A stretch of 6,070 bases of DNA from Caulobacteraceae bacterium (GCA_003136615.1 PLFA01000158.1:1419-7488); one strand, 5' to 3'. Positions 1 through 5,606 are shown, counted from the stretch's first letter. A program made the numbers and translations. Notes: generated from the sequence alone by a model not told the origin.

Positions 1-474
1 GTGAACGATCGGGGCCCCTTTGTCAGGGGACGGATCCTTGATCTGTCTCGCGAAGGCGCCAAGGAGCTCGGCTTTTATATGAAGGGCTCGGCGCGGGTGC
101 GGGTGCGATATGTCGGTCCTGCGCCGGCGCTGGGCGGTGGGTCCCTCGAAATAGCCGCCTACCAACCGCCGACGCCCCCCCCGCCAACCTACGTGGCGCC
201 CGCCGCATACGAGCCGCCCCCTGCGCCTGTATTGGCGCCGGCCACGGGCCAAGCCCGTGTGCAGGCGGCCGCGTTTGGCGAGCGAGCCCATGCGGAGGCG
301 GCGGCCGCCGCTCTGGGGGCCCTCGGCGTCGTACAGATCGAGCCTCTTGAACGTGGCGGCGCGACGCTTTGGCGCGTGATCGTTCAGGGGCCGCCCGGTG
401 AGGACGCCCGGTCCCTGGCCGCGGCCTTGGCCAGCTCGGGTTATTCCGGCGCCAAGATCCTGAGCCGCGAGTAG
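1..474 (+). CDS. rlpA: RlpA family septal ring protein, 3' part (end of double-psi beta-barrel domain plus SPOR domain)
   Basis: This is the C-terminal 157 residues of an RlpA-type protein; the 5' end lies before the window, so the opening GTG is probably an internal Val codon. Residues 2-7 (NDRGPF) followed by GRILDLS and a region ending near residue 42 match the end of the RlpA double-psi beta-barrel. The Asp in NDRGPF is in the conserved stretch that holds catalytic Asp in lytic-transglycosylase RlpA proteins. A Pro/Ala-rich linker spans about residues 50-80. Residues about 86-157 look like a SPOR domain (QAAAF, then WRVIVQGP near residues 123-130), which in this family binds denuded septal peptidoglycan. 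Family knowledge places the full protein as a secreted or lipoprotein periplasmic factor; the signal peptide is not visible here. Whether this homologue cleaves glycan strands cannot be judged from the fragment. tmk follows after about 45 nt in the same direction. Confidence 0.88.
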   Translation: MNDRGPFVRGRILDLSREGAKELGFYMKGSARVRVRYVGPAPALGGGSLEIAAYQPPTPPPPTYVAPAAYEPPPAPVLAPATGQARVQAAAFGERAHAEAAAAALGALGVVQIEPLERGGATLWRVIVQGPPGEDARSLAAALASSGYSGAKILSRE

Positions 475-519
475 AAGCGCCCTGGACATTGGCGGGGCTT
501 ATGGCCAGCCTGCTGCGTG

Positions 520-1152
520 ATGCCAGGCGGTCTTTTCATTACCTTTGAGGGCGGGGAGGGGACAGGAAAGTCCACTCAGGCCGCGCGCCTCGCGGCAAGG
601 CTCCGCGGGGCCGGCCGGCAGGTCATTGTGACGCGCGAGCCTGGCGGATCGCCGGGCGCGGAGGCCATCCGGAACCTGTTGGTGGCGGGAGACATAGATC
701 GTTGGTCGCCTCTGACCGAAGCGCTCCTGGTGAACGCCGCCCGACGGGATCACATCGAGCGCATTATCGGGCCGGCCCTCGGCGCGGGGGCGGTCGTGAT
801 TTGTGATCGATTCGCTGATTCGACCCGCGCCTATCAGGGCGTCGCCGGCGGCGTGCCCGCCGACGTGATCGCGGCGCTGGAGACCGCCGTCCTCGGGCCA
901 TTAAGTCCAGATCTGACACTCATTCTGGATCTGCCCGTGGCGGCGGGTCTCGCCCGCGCGGCCTCCCGGGCGACCGGGGAGGGTCGTTTCGAAGCCAAGG
1001 GTGAGGCCTTTCATGCCCGTCTGAGCGAAGCGTTCTTGCGGATCGCCGCCGCTGAACCTGATCGTTGCGCGCTGATCGACGCTGTCGGCGAGCCTGACGC
1101 GGTGGAGACTCGAATTTGGTCTCACGTGGCGCCAAGGCTTGTCCATGGTTGA
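520..1152 (+). CDS. tmk: Thymidylate kinase (dTMP kinase)
   Basis: The product phosphorylates dTMP to dTDP with ATP in the cytoplasm, a step shared by the salvage and de novo routes to dTTP. It is about 210 residues, normal for bacterial Tmk. Counting from ATG at 520, the Walker A loop GGEGTGKS is at residues 11-18, the TREPGG motif, which binds the dTMP phosphate in this family, is at 38-43, and DRF followed by STRAYQG is at 96-107. An Arg-containing lid region (RAASRATGEGR) is near 146-156. GTG at 517 and ATG at 520 are adjacent and in frame, so the start is uncertain by one residue; no other in-frame start exists between the rlpA stop and 517. No good Shine-Dalgarno is visible. The gene end overlaps the holB start by 8 nt, which suggests coupled translation. 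Confidence 0.96.
   Translation: MPGGLFITFEGGEGTGKSTQAARLAARLRGAGRQVIVTREPGGSPGAEAIRNLLVAGDIDRWSPLTEALLVNAARRDHIERIIGPALGAGAVVICDRFADSTRAYQGVAGGVPADVIAALETAVLGPLSPDLTLILDLPVAAGLARAASRATGEGRFEAKGEAFHARLSEAFLRIAAAEPDRCALIDAVGEPDAVETRIWSHVAPRLVHG
1134..1137 (+). promoter_or_regulatory. Ribosome binding site of holB inside tmk
   Basis: AAGG lies 7 nt before ATG 1145 and within the last codons of tmk. It favours 1145 over the TTG at 1139 as the start of holB. Confidence 0.55.
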
Positions 1153-2143
1153 GGCCATTCCCCACCCACGGGAGACATTCGACTGGGCGGGGCCAACCGA
1201 GCATGAGGAGGGATTCCTGAGCGCCCTGGCGCGTGGCCGGTTGCACCACGCCTGGATGATCACCGGACCCCCGGGCGTCGGCAAGGCGACCTTCGCCTAT
1301 CGCGCGGCGCGGCGGCTGCTTGGGGCGGCGCCGGACGCGCAACGCGGGCTTCTGGGATCATCGCCGGTGGATCCGGTCAGCCGCCAGATTCTCGGGCGCG
1401 CCCACCCCGACCTCTTGGTGCTGCAACGCGATCCCGAGGACGGCAAGACCAGGCGCAACATCCCGGTGGAAGAGGCGCGAGATCTCTCGGAGTTCTTCTC
1501 CAAGTCGCCCGCCGCCGCGCCCTACCGTGTGGCGATCATCGATACGGCGGACGACCTCAATACCGGCGCCGCCAACGCCCTGCTCAAGACCCTGGAGGAG
1601 CCGCCGCCGCGCGGCGTCATTTTTCTCCTTACGACCTCTCCAGGGGCGCTCCTGCCAACGATACGGTCCCGCTGCCGTCGGCTCGCCGTCCTCACCCCCG
1701 CGCGGGACGTGGCGGCGCCGTGGGTGGCGCAACGCGCGGACGTCTCCGGGAGCGACGCGAGGCGCTTGTTGGACATGACGCTGGGCGCTCCGGGAGCGGC
1801 CTGGCGCCTCGCCAATCTGGACGCTCTGGACGCCGCCGATGCGGCCGCGCGCCTCGTGGCGGCCCTGCCGGCCGGGGACGAAGGCGCCGCCTTGGCCCTG
1901 GCGGAGGGCTTTCGCGGGGCCCAGGGCGCAACGCGTTTTGGGCTGATGTTTGATTGTCTGGCCGAGGCTGTGAGGGCGCGGGCCCTAAGCCAATTAGGGG
2001 ACAATGGCGGGAACGCTTGCGCCGACGCCTGGTCCCGCGCCTGGACCGAGATGATGGCGGTTCGTGAACGGGTCGAGGCGGTCAATCTGGATCGCGGGGA
2101 GGCCTTTCTTGTCACCCTCTCCCGACTTCAGGCCCTGGGCTGA
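1145..2143 (+). CDS. holB: DNA polymerase III subunit delta prime (clamp loader)
   Basis: The product is the delta prime subunit of the clamp loader that opens and loads the beta sliding clamp during replication. ATG at 1145 is preferred because AAGG at 1134-1137 sits 7 nt upstream; a TTG at 1139 would add two residues but is too close to that site. From 1145 the protein has 332 residues. A P-loop GPPGVGKA is at about 41-48, where Ala replaces the usual Ser/Thr, in line with family knowledge that delta prime is a poor or non-ATPase member. The Walker-B-like strand VAIIDTADDL is at 129-138, LLKTLEEPP follows, and the SRC motif is at 175-177, which in clamp loaders supplies the arginine finger to the neighbouring subunit. 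The four-Cys zinc module of E. coli HolB is absent; the only Cys in the N-terminal half is in SRC. Its start overlaps the end of tmk, and the TatD gene follows after 12 nt. Confidence 0.95.
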   Translation: MVEAIPHPRETFDWAGPTEHEEGFLSALARGRLHHAWMITGPPGVGKATFAYRAARRLLGAAPDAQRGLLGSSPVDPVSRQILGRAHPDLLVLQRDPEDGKTRRNIPVEEARDLSEFFSKSPAAAPYRVAIIDTADDLNTGAANALLKTLEEPPPRGVIFLLTTSPGALLPTIRSRCRRLAVLTPARDVAAPWVAQRADVSGSDARRLLDMTLGAPGAAWRLANLDALDAADAAARLVAALPAGDEGAALALAEGFRGAQGATRFGLMFDCLAEAVRARALSQLGDNGGNACADAWSRAWTEMMAVRERVEAVNLDRGEAFLVTLSRLQALG

Positions 2144-2146
2144 GGG
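2142..2146 (+). promoter_or_regulatory. Ribosome binding site of the TatD-family gene overlapping the holB stop
   Basis: GAGGG begins inside the holB TGA stop codon (2141-2143) and ends 9 nt before ATG 2156. A ribosome terminating on holB would cover this site, which fits coupled translation. Confidence 0.55.
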
Positions 2147-2155
2147 CCTGGCGAA

Positions 2156-2950
2156 ATGCTCATCGACAGCCATGTGAACCTCCACGCGCCGCAGTTTGAC
2201 CCTGATCGTGAGGCGGTCATCGCGCGGGCCCGCGCCGCCGGGATCGGGCTTATGGTGAGCATCTGTGACCGGCTCGCCTCCTTTGACGCCATCCACGCCA
2301 TCGCCATGAGCCACCCCGATATTTACGCGACTGTCGGCGTCCACCCCCATGAAGCCAAGGATGATCCAGAGCTCGCCGTTGAAACGCTCGTCGAGCTGGC
2401 GGGAAGAGACAAGGTGGTCGGCATCGGCGAGACCGGACTGGATTTTCACTATGATCTCAGTCCCCGGCTCATCCAGGAGGCCGTGTTCCGTGTTCATATC
2501 GACGCGGCGAGGCTGACCGGGCTTCCCCTGATCGTCCATACGCGCAAGGCCGATGGCGTGATGGCGGAAATCCTCGAGTCCGAATTTGCCCGGAGACCGT
2601 TCCGCCTGCTCATGCACTGCTACACCTCGGGCGCGGATCTCGCCCGCCGCGCCGACGCCATGGGCGCCTGGTTTTCAGTGAGCGGGATCGCGAGCTTCAA
2701 GGGAGCGACCGATGTGCGCGCCGTGATCGCGGGCATGCCAGCTGACCGGATCATTGTGGAAACCGACTGTCCATACCTGGCCCCGGTTCCGCTACGCGGG
2801 CGGCGCAATGAGCCGGCCTTTTTGCCTCATGTGCTGGCCGCCTTGGCGCAGGTCAGGGGCTGGTCTCTTGCCGAGGCGGAAGCGCGCACCGAGGCTGCCT
2901 TTTTCGACCTGTTCCACAAGATCCCGCACCCGAAGAGCGCCGCCGCATGA
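2156..2950 (+). CDS. TatD family metal-dependent hydrolase (putative DNase)
   Basis: This is a complete 264-residue member of the TatD amidohydrolase-fold family, whose characterised members are metal-dependent DNases acting in DNA repair or degradation. Family landmarks are in order: DSHVNLH at residues 4-10, GVHPHE at 61-66, GIGETGLDFHYD at 89-100 (Glu92), LIVHTR at 125-130 (His128), LMHCYTSG at 152-159 (His154) and ETDCPYLAP at 202-210 (Asp204). Those residues match the family's metal-binding Glu, two His and Asp. The odd point is the first motif, usually HxH, which here reads His6-Val7-Asn8. Either one metal site is altered or Asn serves as a ligand. The length and the rest of the active site look intact, so it is not an obvious pseudogene. 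The gene lies 12 nt after holB, as in many alphaproteobacteria where a TatD gene sits close to holB, and it overlaps the MBL gene by 4 nt. The true substrate is unknown. Confidence 0.93.
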   Translation: MLIDSHVNLHAPQFDPDREAVIARARAAGIGLMVSICDRLASFDAIHAIAMSHPDIYATVGVHPHEAKDDPELAVETLVELAGRDKVVGIGETGLDFHYDLSPRLIQEAVFRVHIDAARLTGLPLIVHTRKADGVMAEILESEFARRPFRLLMHCYTSGADLARRADAMGAWFSVSGIASFKGATDVRAVIAGMPADRIIVETDCPYLAPVPLRGRRNEPAFLPHVLAALAQVRGWSLAEAEARTEAAFFDLFHKIPHPKSAAA

Positions 2951-3759
2951 GTTCGCGACTTGAGTTTGTCATCCTCGGCTGCGGGTCCTCCGGCGGCGTT
3001 CCGCGCGCGGACGGAGATTGGGGCGCGTGCGATCCCGCTGATCACCGCAATCTGCGCTCACGCTGCTCCCTGCTGGTGCGCCGACTCGGGGGCGACGGCC
3101 CCGACGCGCAGACGACCGTCGTTGTTGACGCCGCCCCAGAGTTTCGCCAGCAAATGGTCGCGGCGAAAGTGCGCCGACTGGACGGGCTCCTTCTCACCCA
3201 CGATCACGCCGATCAGTGCCACGGCATAGACGACATTCGCGCATTCGCGCTTCGCCAGCGACAGAAGATTGGCTGTTGGACCGATGAAGAGACGGCGCGG
3301 ACGTTCGGCCGGCGCTTTGACTATATTTTCGGGGGAGGGGGGCTTTACCCAGGGATCGCCATCCGTCACCCGGTCCCCGGCCACGGCCAGCTCTTCACGA
3401 TTGAGGGGCCCTCCGGCCCAATTTCCGCAATGACCTTCGATCAGGATCACGGTCTCATCCGCAGCCTCGGTTATAGATTCGGTGGTCTCGCCTATTCGAG
3501 TGACGTTGTGAACCTGCCCGAAAGCGCCTTCGAGTCCTTGAGGGATCTCGACGTTTGGATCGTTGATGCGCTCAGATATGCGCCTCACCCCACGCATGCC
3601 CACGTGGCCAAGGCCCTGGATTGGATCGCAAAGGTGAAACCCCGGCGTGCCATCTTGACCAATCTGCATATCGATCTGGACTATCGGGAGCTCGCGGCCC
3701 AATTGCCAGATAATGTGGAGCCCGCCTTTGATGGCCTGCGTCTCGAGCTCAGCCTCTAG
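2947..3759 (+). CDS. PhnP-like metallo-beta-lactamase fold hydrolase
   Basis: This is a 270-residue cytoplasmic-looking protein with no signal peptide. It opens with the strand and glycine loop FVILGCGSSGGVPR (residues 7-20), typical of the PhnP / phosphoribosyl cyclic phosphodiesterase-like branch of the MBL fold. The metal motif THDHAD is at 84-89 with His92 closing HxHxDxxH, followed by GIDDIR. Further likely ligands are His168 in FDQDHG, Asp186 in AYSSDV and His241 in TNLHIDLDY. All expected MBL ligands are therefore present and an active two-metal hydrolase is likely. Family members cleave phosphodiesters, including cyclic ribose phosphates in phosphonate breakdown, but no phn genes are nearby, so PhnP itself is unlikely. 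A gene of this type following tatD is a recurrent arrangement in alphaproteobacteria, with unknown substrate. Its ATG shares ATGA with the TatD stop, and a PurN-like gene follows after about 15 nt. Confidence 0.9.
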   Translation: MSSRLEFVILGCGSSGGVPRADGDWGACDPADHRNLRSRCSLLVRRLGGDGPDAQTTVVVDAAPEFRQQMVAAKVRRLDGLLLTHDHADQCHGIDDIRAFALRQRQKIGCWTDEETARTFGRRFDYIFGGGGLYPGIAIRHPVPGHGQLFTIEGPSGPISAMTFDQDHGLIRSLGYRFGGLAYSSDVVNLPESAFESLRDLDVWIVDALRYAPHPTHAHVAKALDWIAKVKPRRAILTNLHIDLDYRELAAQLPDNVEPAFDGLRLELSL

Positions 3760-3763
3760 GGAG
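3758..3763 (+). promoter_or_regulatory. Ribosome binding site of the PurN-like gene overlapping the MBL stop
   Basis: AGGGAG starts inside the MBL stop codon TAG (3757-3759). It lies 8 nt before GTG 3772 and 11 nt before ATG 3775, so it supports a start at this tandem pair but leaves the choice open by one codon. Confidence 0.5.
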
Positions 3764-3774
3764 ATGGCGCGGTG

Positions 3775-4380
3775 ATGCGCCTGGCGTTCCTCGCCTCCAA
3801 CAATGGCAGCAGCTTTCGCGCCATCGTGGGCGCCATCCAGGCTGGCGACCTGGCCGCCACACCCGTCTTGGCGGTGAGCAATCGGGCGAGCGCCCCGGCC
3901 TTGGCCTTCGCGCGGGCGCAGGGCATTCCCGCGCATCACATCCCGACTCTGCCGGACCCTGCCCCTGGCGATGAGCAGCTTGCCTCGCTTCTGGCGGCCG
4001 CGGGCGTCGATCTCGTCGTCCTGTCAGGCTATTTAAGAAAGCTCGGGCCGAAAGTCCTGGCCGCTTTTGGCGGGCGCATTCTCAACATTCACCCGGCGCT
4101 TTTACCGAGACATGGCGGCCAGGGCATGTATGGCCGGCGTGTCCATGAGGCGGTTCTGGCGGCACACGAGGCGTGCACGGGCGCGAGCGTTCATTGGGTC
4201 GATCACGAGTACGATCATGGTTCTGTCTTGGCGCAGACTCGGATAGCGGTGGACCCGGCGGATACGCCCGAGAGCCTGGAGGCCAAGGTCATGGCGGCCG
4301 AGCCCGGGCTCTATATTGACGTCCTGCGGCGGATCACGGCGGGGGAGGAGCCCCTTATAGCCTCTCGCGTGGCGCAATGA
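3775..4380 (+). CDS. purN: PurN-like formyltransferase (glycinamide ribonucleotide transformylase family)
   Basis: The protein has 201 residues from ATG 3775 (202 from GTG 3772), close to PurN length. PurN transfers a formyl group from 10-formyl-tetrahydrofolate to glycinamide ribonucleotide in purine synthesis. The catalytic set is intact: NIHPALLP at 104-111 gives Asn104 and His106, and VDHEYDHG at 142-149 gives Asp147, matching Asn/His/Asp of E. coli PurN. VLSGYLRKL at 82-90 is also typical. Two features differ from the common proteobacterial form. The phosphate-binding GSN loop reads Gly11-Ser12-Ser13. The segment after NIHP is HGGQGMYGRRVHEAV (113-127) instead of the FKGxxxHxxA type; I recall GMYG-type loops from Bacteroidetes PurN. 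No purM or other purine gene is nearby, so this could be a second, divergent copy or act on another substrate. The symbol is given by family. It ends in an ATGA overlap with the GFA gene. Confidence 0.82.
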   Translation: MRLAFLASNNGSSFRAIVGAIQAGDLAATPVLAVSNRASAPALAFARAQGIPAHHIPTLPDPAPGDEQLASLLAAAGVDLVVLSGYLRKLGPKVLAAFGGRILNIHPALLPRHGGQGMYGRRVHEAVLAAHEACTGASVHWVDHEYDHGSVLAQTRIAVDPADTPESLEAKVMAAEPGLYIDVLRRITAGEEPLIASRVAQ

Positions 4381-4796
4381 CCTTGAGGGGAGGCTGCCTC
4401 TGCGGTGCGGTGCGCTTTATCTATGACGGCCCCTTAGGCGAGGAGCTCGGCGCGGTTACGGTGTGCTTTTGCAGCCAATGTCGAAAAGCCCAGGGATTCG
4501 GCGCGGCCGTGGCGCCCGCCTTGGCGGCCGGATTTTCCATCACCTCAAGCGCCGAGACCGTTACCGAGTATGAGTCGTCGCCGGGAAAGGTGAGAGCCTT
4601 TTGCGGACGATGTGGCGCGCCGCTCTATTCGCGACGTGACGCCAGTCCCGCGGTTTTGAGGCTCCGCCTGGGCGCTCTGGATGACGTGCCCGCCGGACTT
4701 CGCATCGAGGCTCAGATTTTCACCGAGGAGGCGCCAGAATGGACGTCTTTTGCCGAATCCCCGCGCTATGGGGGCCTTGAGCCGGGGCGCTCTTGA
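4377..4796 (+). CDS. GFA family zinc-binding protein (glutathione-dependent formaldehyde-activating enzyme-like)
   Basis: This 139-residue protein has the full GFA cysteine pattern: GGCLCGAVRF with Cys7 and Cys9, CFCSQCRKAQG with Cys30, Cys32 and Cys35, and AFCGRCGAPLYS with Cys76 and Cys79. These residues build the two zinc sites of the Mss4-like beta-tent fold. The family is named for an enzyme proposed to speed the addition of formaldehyde to glutathione, but most members have no tested function and that role should not be assumed here. The start codon shares ATGA with the PurN-like stop, and no clear ribosome binding site precedes it, so translation probably depends on re-initiation. It appears to be the last gene of the operon; a hairpin overlaps its stop codon and a 124-nt gap follows. 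Confidence 0.9.
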   Translation: MTLRGGCLCGAVRFIYDGPLGEELGAVTVCFCSQCRKAQGFGAAVAPALAAGFSITSSAETVTEYESSPGKVRAFCGRCGAPLYSRRDASPAVLRLRLGALDDVPAGLRIEAQIFTEEAPEWTSFAESPRYGGLEPGRS

Positions 4797-4804
4797 GCGT
4801 CGGC
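4781..4804 (+). terminator. Possible hairpin terminator over the GFA stop codon
   Basis: An 11-nt left arm (4781-4791) and a 9-nt right arm (4796-4804) can form about nine pairs, one of them G-T, around a CTTG loop with a 2-nt bulge. The stem includes the TGA stop. Only a short T run (TTT, 4809-4811) follows, so this is a weak candidate for intrinsic termination at the operon end. Confidence 0.3.
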
Positions 4805-4920
4805 GCGATTTCGGTTAGCTGCGCTTGTGTTGAGGTCCGTGCTGCTGAGCGGTTTCGACCCTAGCCAAAAGGGCGGTGCGCCGCTTAAGATAGTCACGAT
4901 CAACAGTCCGGACCTGACTT
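4797..4920 (+). promoter_or_regulatory. Intergenic leader region of the cold shock gene
   Basis: These 124 nt hold no open reading frame of note and must carry the promoter or leader of the downstream gene if it is transcribed separately. I find no convincing -35/-10 pair; TAAGAT at 4886-4891 is only a partial -10 match with no -35 at the right distance. AGGTCCG (4833-4839) is exactly complementary to CGGACCT (4909-4915), and the latter contains half of the palindrome GTCCGGAC (4906-4913) just upstream of the start codon. No strong Shine-Dalgarno precedes ATG 4921. Confidence 0.4.
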
Positions 4921-5445
4921 ATGCCAAGTGGCACGATAAAATTCTTCAACGGAGCCAAGGGTTTTGGCTTCATCGCGCCAGATGATGGCGGCAGCGATAT
5001 CTTCGTTCACATCTCGGCCGTCGAGCGGTCGGGCCTTTCTGGGCTGAATGAGGGCGATCAAGTTACATTTGAGGTTGAGCGCGACCGCCGATCCGGCAAG
5101 GTCGCAGCCGTCGGTCTCGCGGTAACGGGTTTTGCGCCGCCGTCGGACCGTCCGTCGCGTCCAGGACCTTCAGGACCTCGGAATTTCGATGGCCCGCGGC
5201 GTCCATCGGCTCCGCCGCGGGAGACAATGGGAGCGGGTTCGGGCGTTGTGAAATGGTTCAATCCCACCAAAGGATTCGGCTTCATCCAGCCCAGCGACGG
5301 CGGCAGTGACGTCTTCGTGCATATTTCCGCTGTTGAACGTGCGGGCCTTGGCAGCCTGGCGGACGGCCAACCCATTTCCTACGACCTGGAGCAGGACCGT
5401 CGGACGGGCAAGGCGTCGGCAACGAATCTGCGTCTGGAAGACTAA
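4921..5445 (+). CDS. Two-domain cold shock protein (CspC/CspD-like)
   Basis: This complete 174-residue protein carries two cold shock domains, which bind single-stranded RNA or DNA and can melt RNA structure in the cytoplasm. The first spans about residues 3-69, with the RNP1-like KGFGFI at 13-18 and RNP2-like IFVHIS at 27-32. The second spans about 108-172, with KGFGFI at 117-122 and VFVHIS at 131-136. Between them is a flexible linker rich in Pro, Arg, Gly and Ser (about 70-107). The first domain has KFFN where the second keeps the usual KWFN, a conservative aromatic change in the binding face. Double-domain Csp proteins are known from Caulobacter (CspC and CspD), where they are tied to stationary phase rather than cold, so cold induction should not be assumed. 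The gene stands alone, 124 nt after the GFA gene and upstream of an insertion sequence. No clear terminator follows it. Confidence 0.95.
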   Translation: MPSGTIKFFNGAKGFGFIAPDDGGSDIFVHISAVERSGLSGLNEGDQVTFEVERDRRSGKVAAVGLAVTGFAPPSDRPSRPGPSGPRNFDGPRRPSAPPRETMGAGSGVVKWFNPTKGFGFIQPSDGGSDVFVHISAVERAGLGSLADGQPISYDLEQDRRTGKASATNLRLED

Positions 5446-5606
5446 TCCTGGTTTGTTTTCGCGGGCTGCTGATGGCCGGCGATAAATTTCCGATAATATA
5501 TCTTAGGCGCGATACTTCTGTAGATCACAGATAGAGATGTCACCGGCCTCAACGATTGAGATGGCACAACCGTCCCCTTTGGCTGCGGCGTTGAAGGTGG
5601 CGGCGG
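5446..5606. other. Non-coding stretch between the cold shock gene and the transposase
   Basis: These 161 nt hold no gene. Bases 5481-5507 are strikingly AT-rich for this region and include the small inverted repeat GATA-ATA-TATC (5492-5502). A T-rich run at 5451-5459 follows the cold shock gene, but only a 4-bp stem (5432-5442) precedes it, so I do not call a terminator. The right part belongs to the insertion sequence. Confidence 0.6.
5529..5567 (+). repeat. Repeated motif at the insertion sequence left end
   Basis: Two copies of a 15-nt motif lie 24 nt apart start to start (5529-5543 and 5553-5567), with 12 of 15 bases the same. The core is GAGATGTCAC in the first and GAGATGGCAC in the second. 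Their place just inside the proposed IS end suggests transposase binding sites, which is inference. Confidence 0.5.

Noticed and set aside
1..3. GTG at the first base as the start of rlpA
   Set aside because: The RlpA barrel domain is already in progress at residue 2, so the gene must begin before the window.
517..522. GTGATG tandem starts at both tmk (517) and the PurN-like gene (3772) as a shared regulatory device
   Set aside because: Two 6-nt matches at start codons in one operon are easily due to chance, and both only shift the start by one residue.
1994..2617. A 207-codon minus-strand open frame
   Set aside because: It covers the end of holB and the start of the TatD gene in antisense and shows no family motif.
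3058..3939. A 293-codon open frame on the minus strand
   Set aside because: It lies across the MBL and PurN-like genes, both of which have intact family motifs on the plus strand. It is a by-product of GC-rich codon use and its translation shows no recognisable domain.
4886..4891. TAAGAT as a -10 box for the cold shock gene
   Set aside because: It matches only four of six consensus bases and no -35 element is found 16-18 nt upstream.
5432..5459. A possible terminator after the cold shock gene
   Set aside because: The stem GTCT/AGAC has only 4 bp, and 8 nt separate it from the T-rich run, so it does not meet the usual form.
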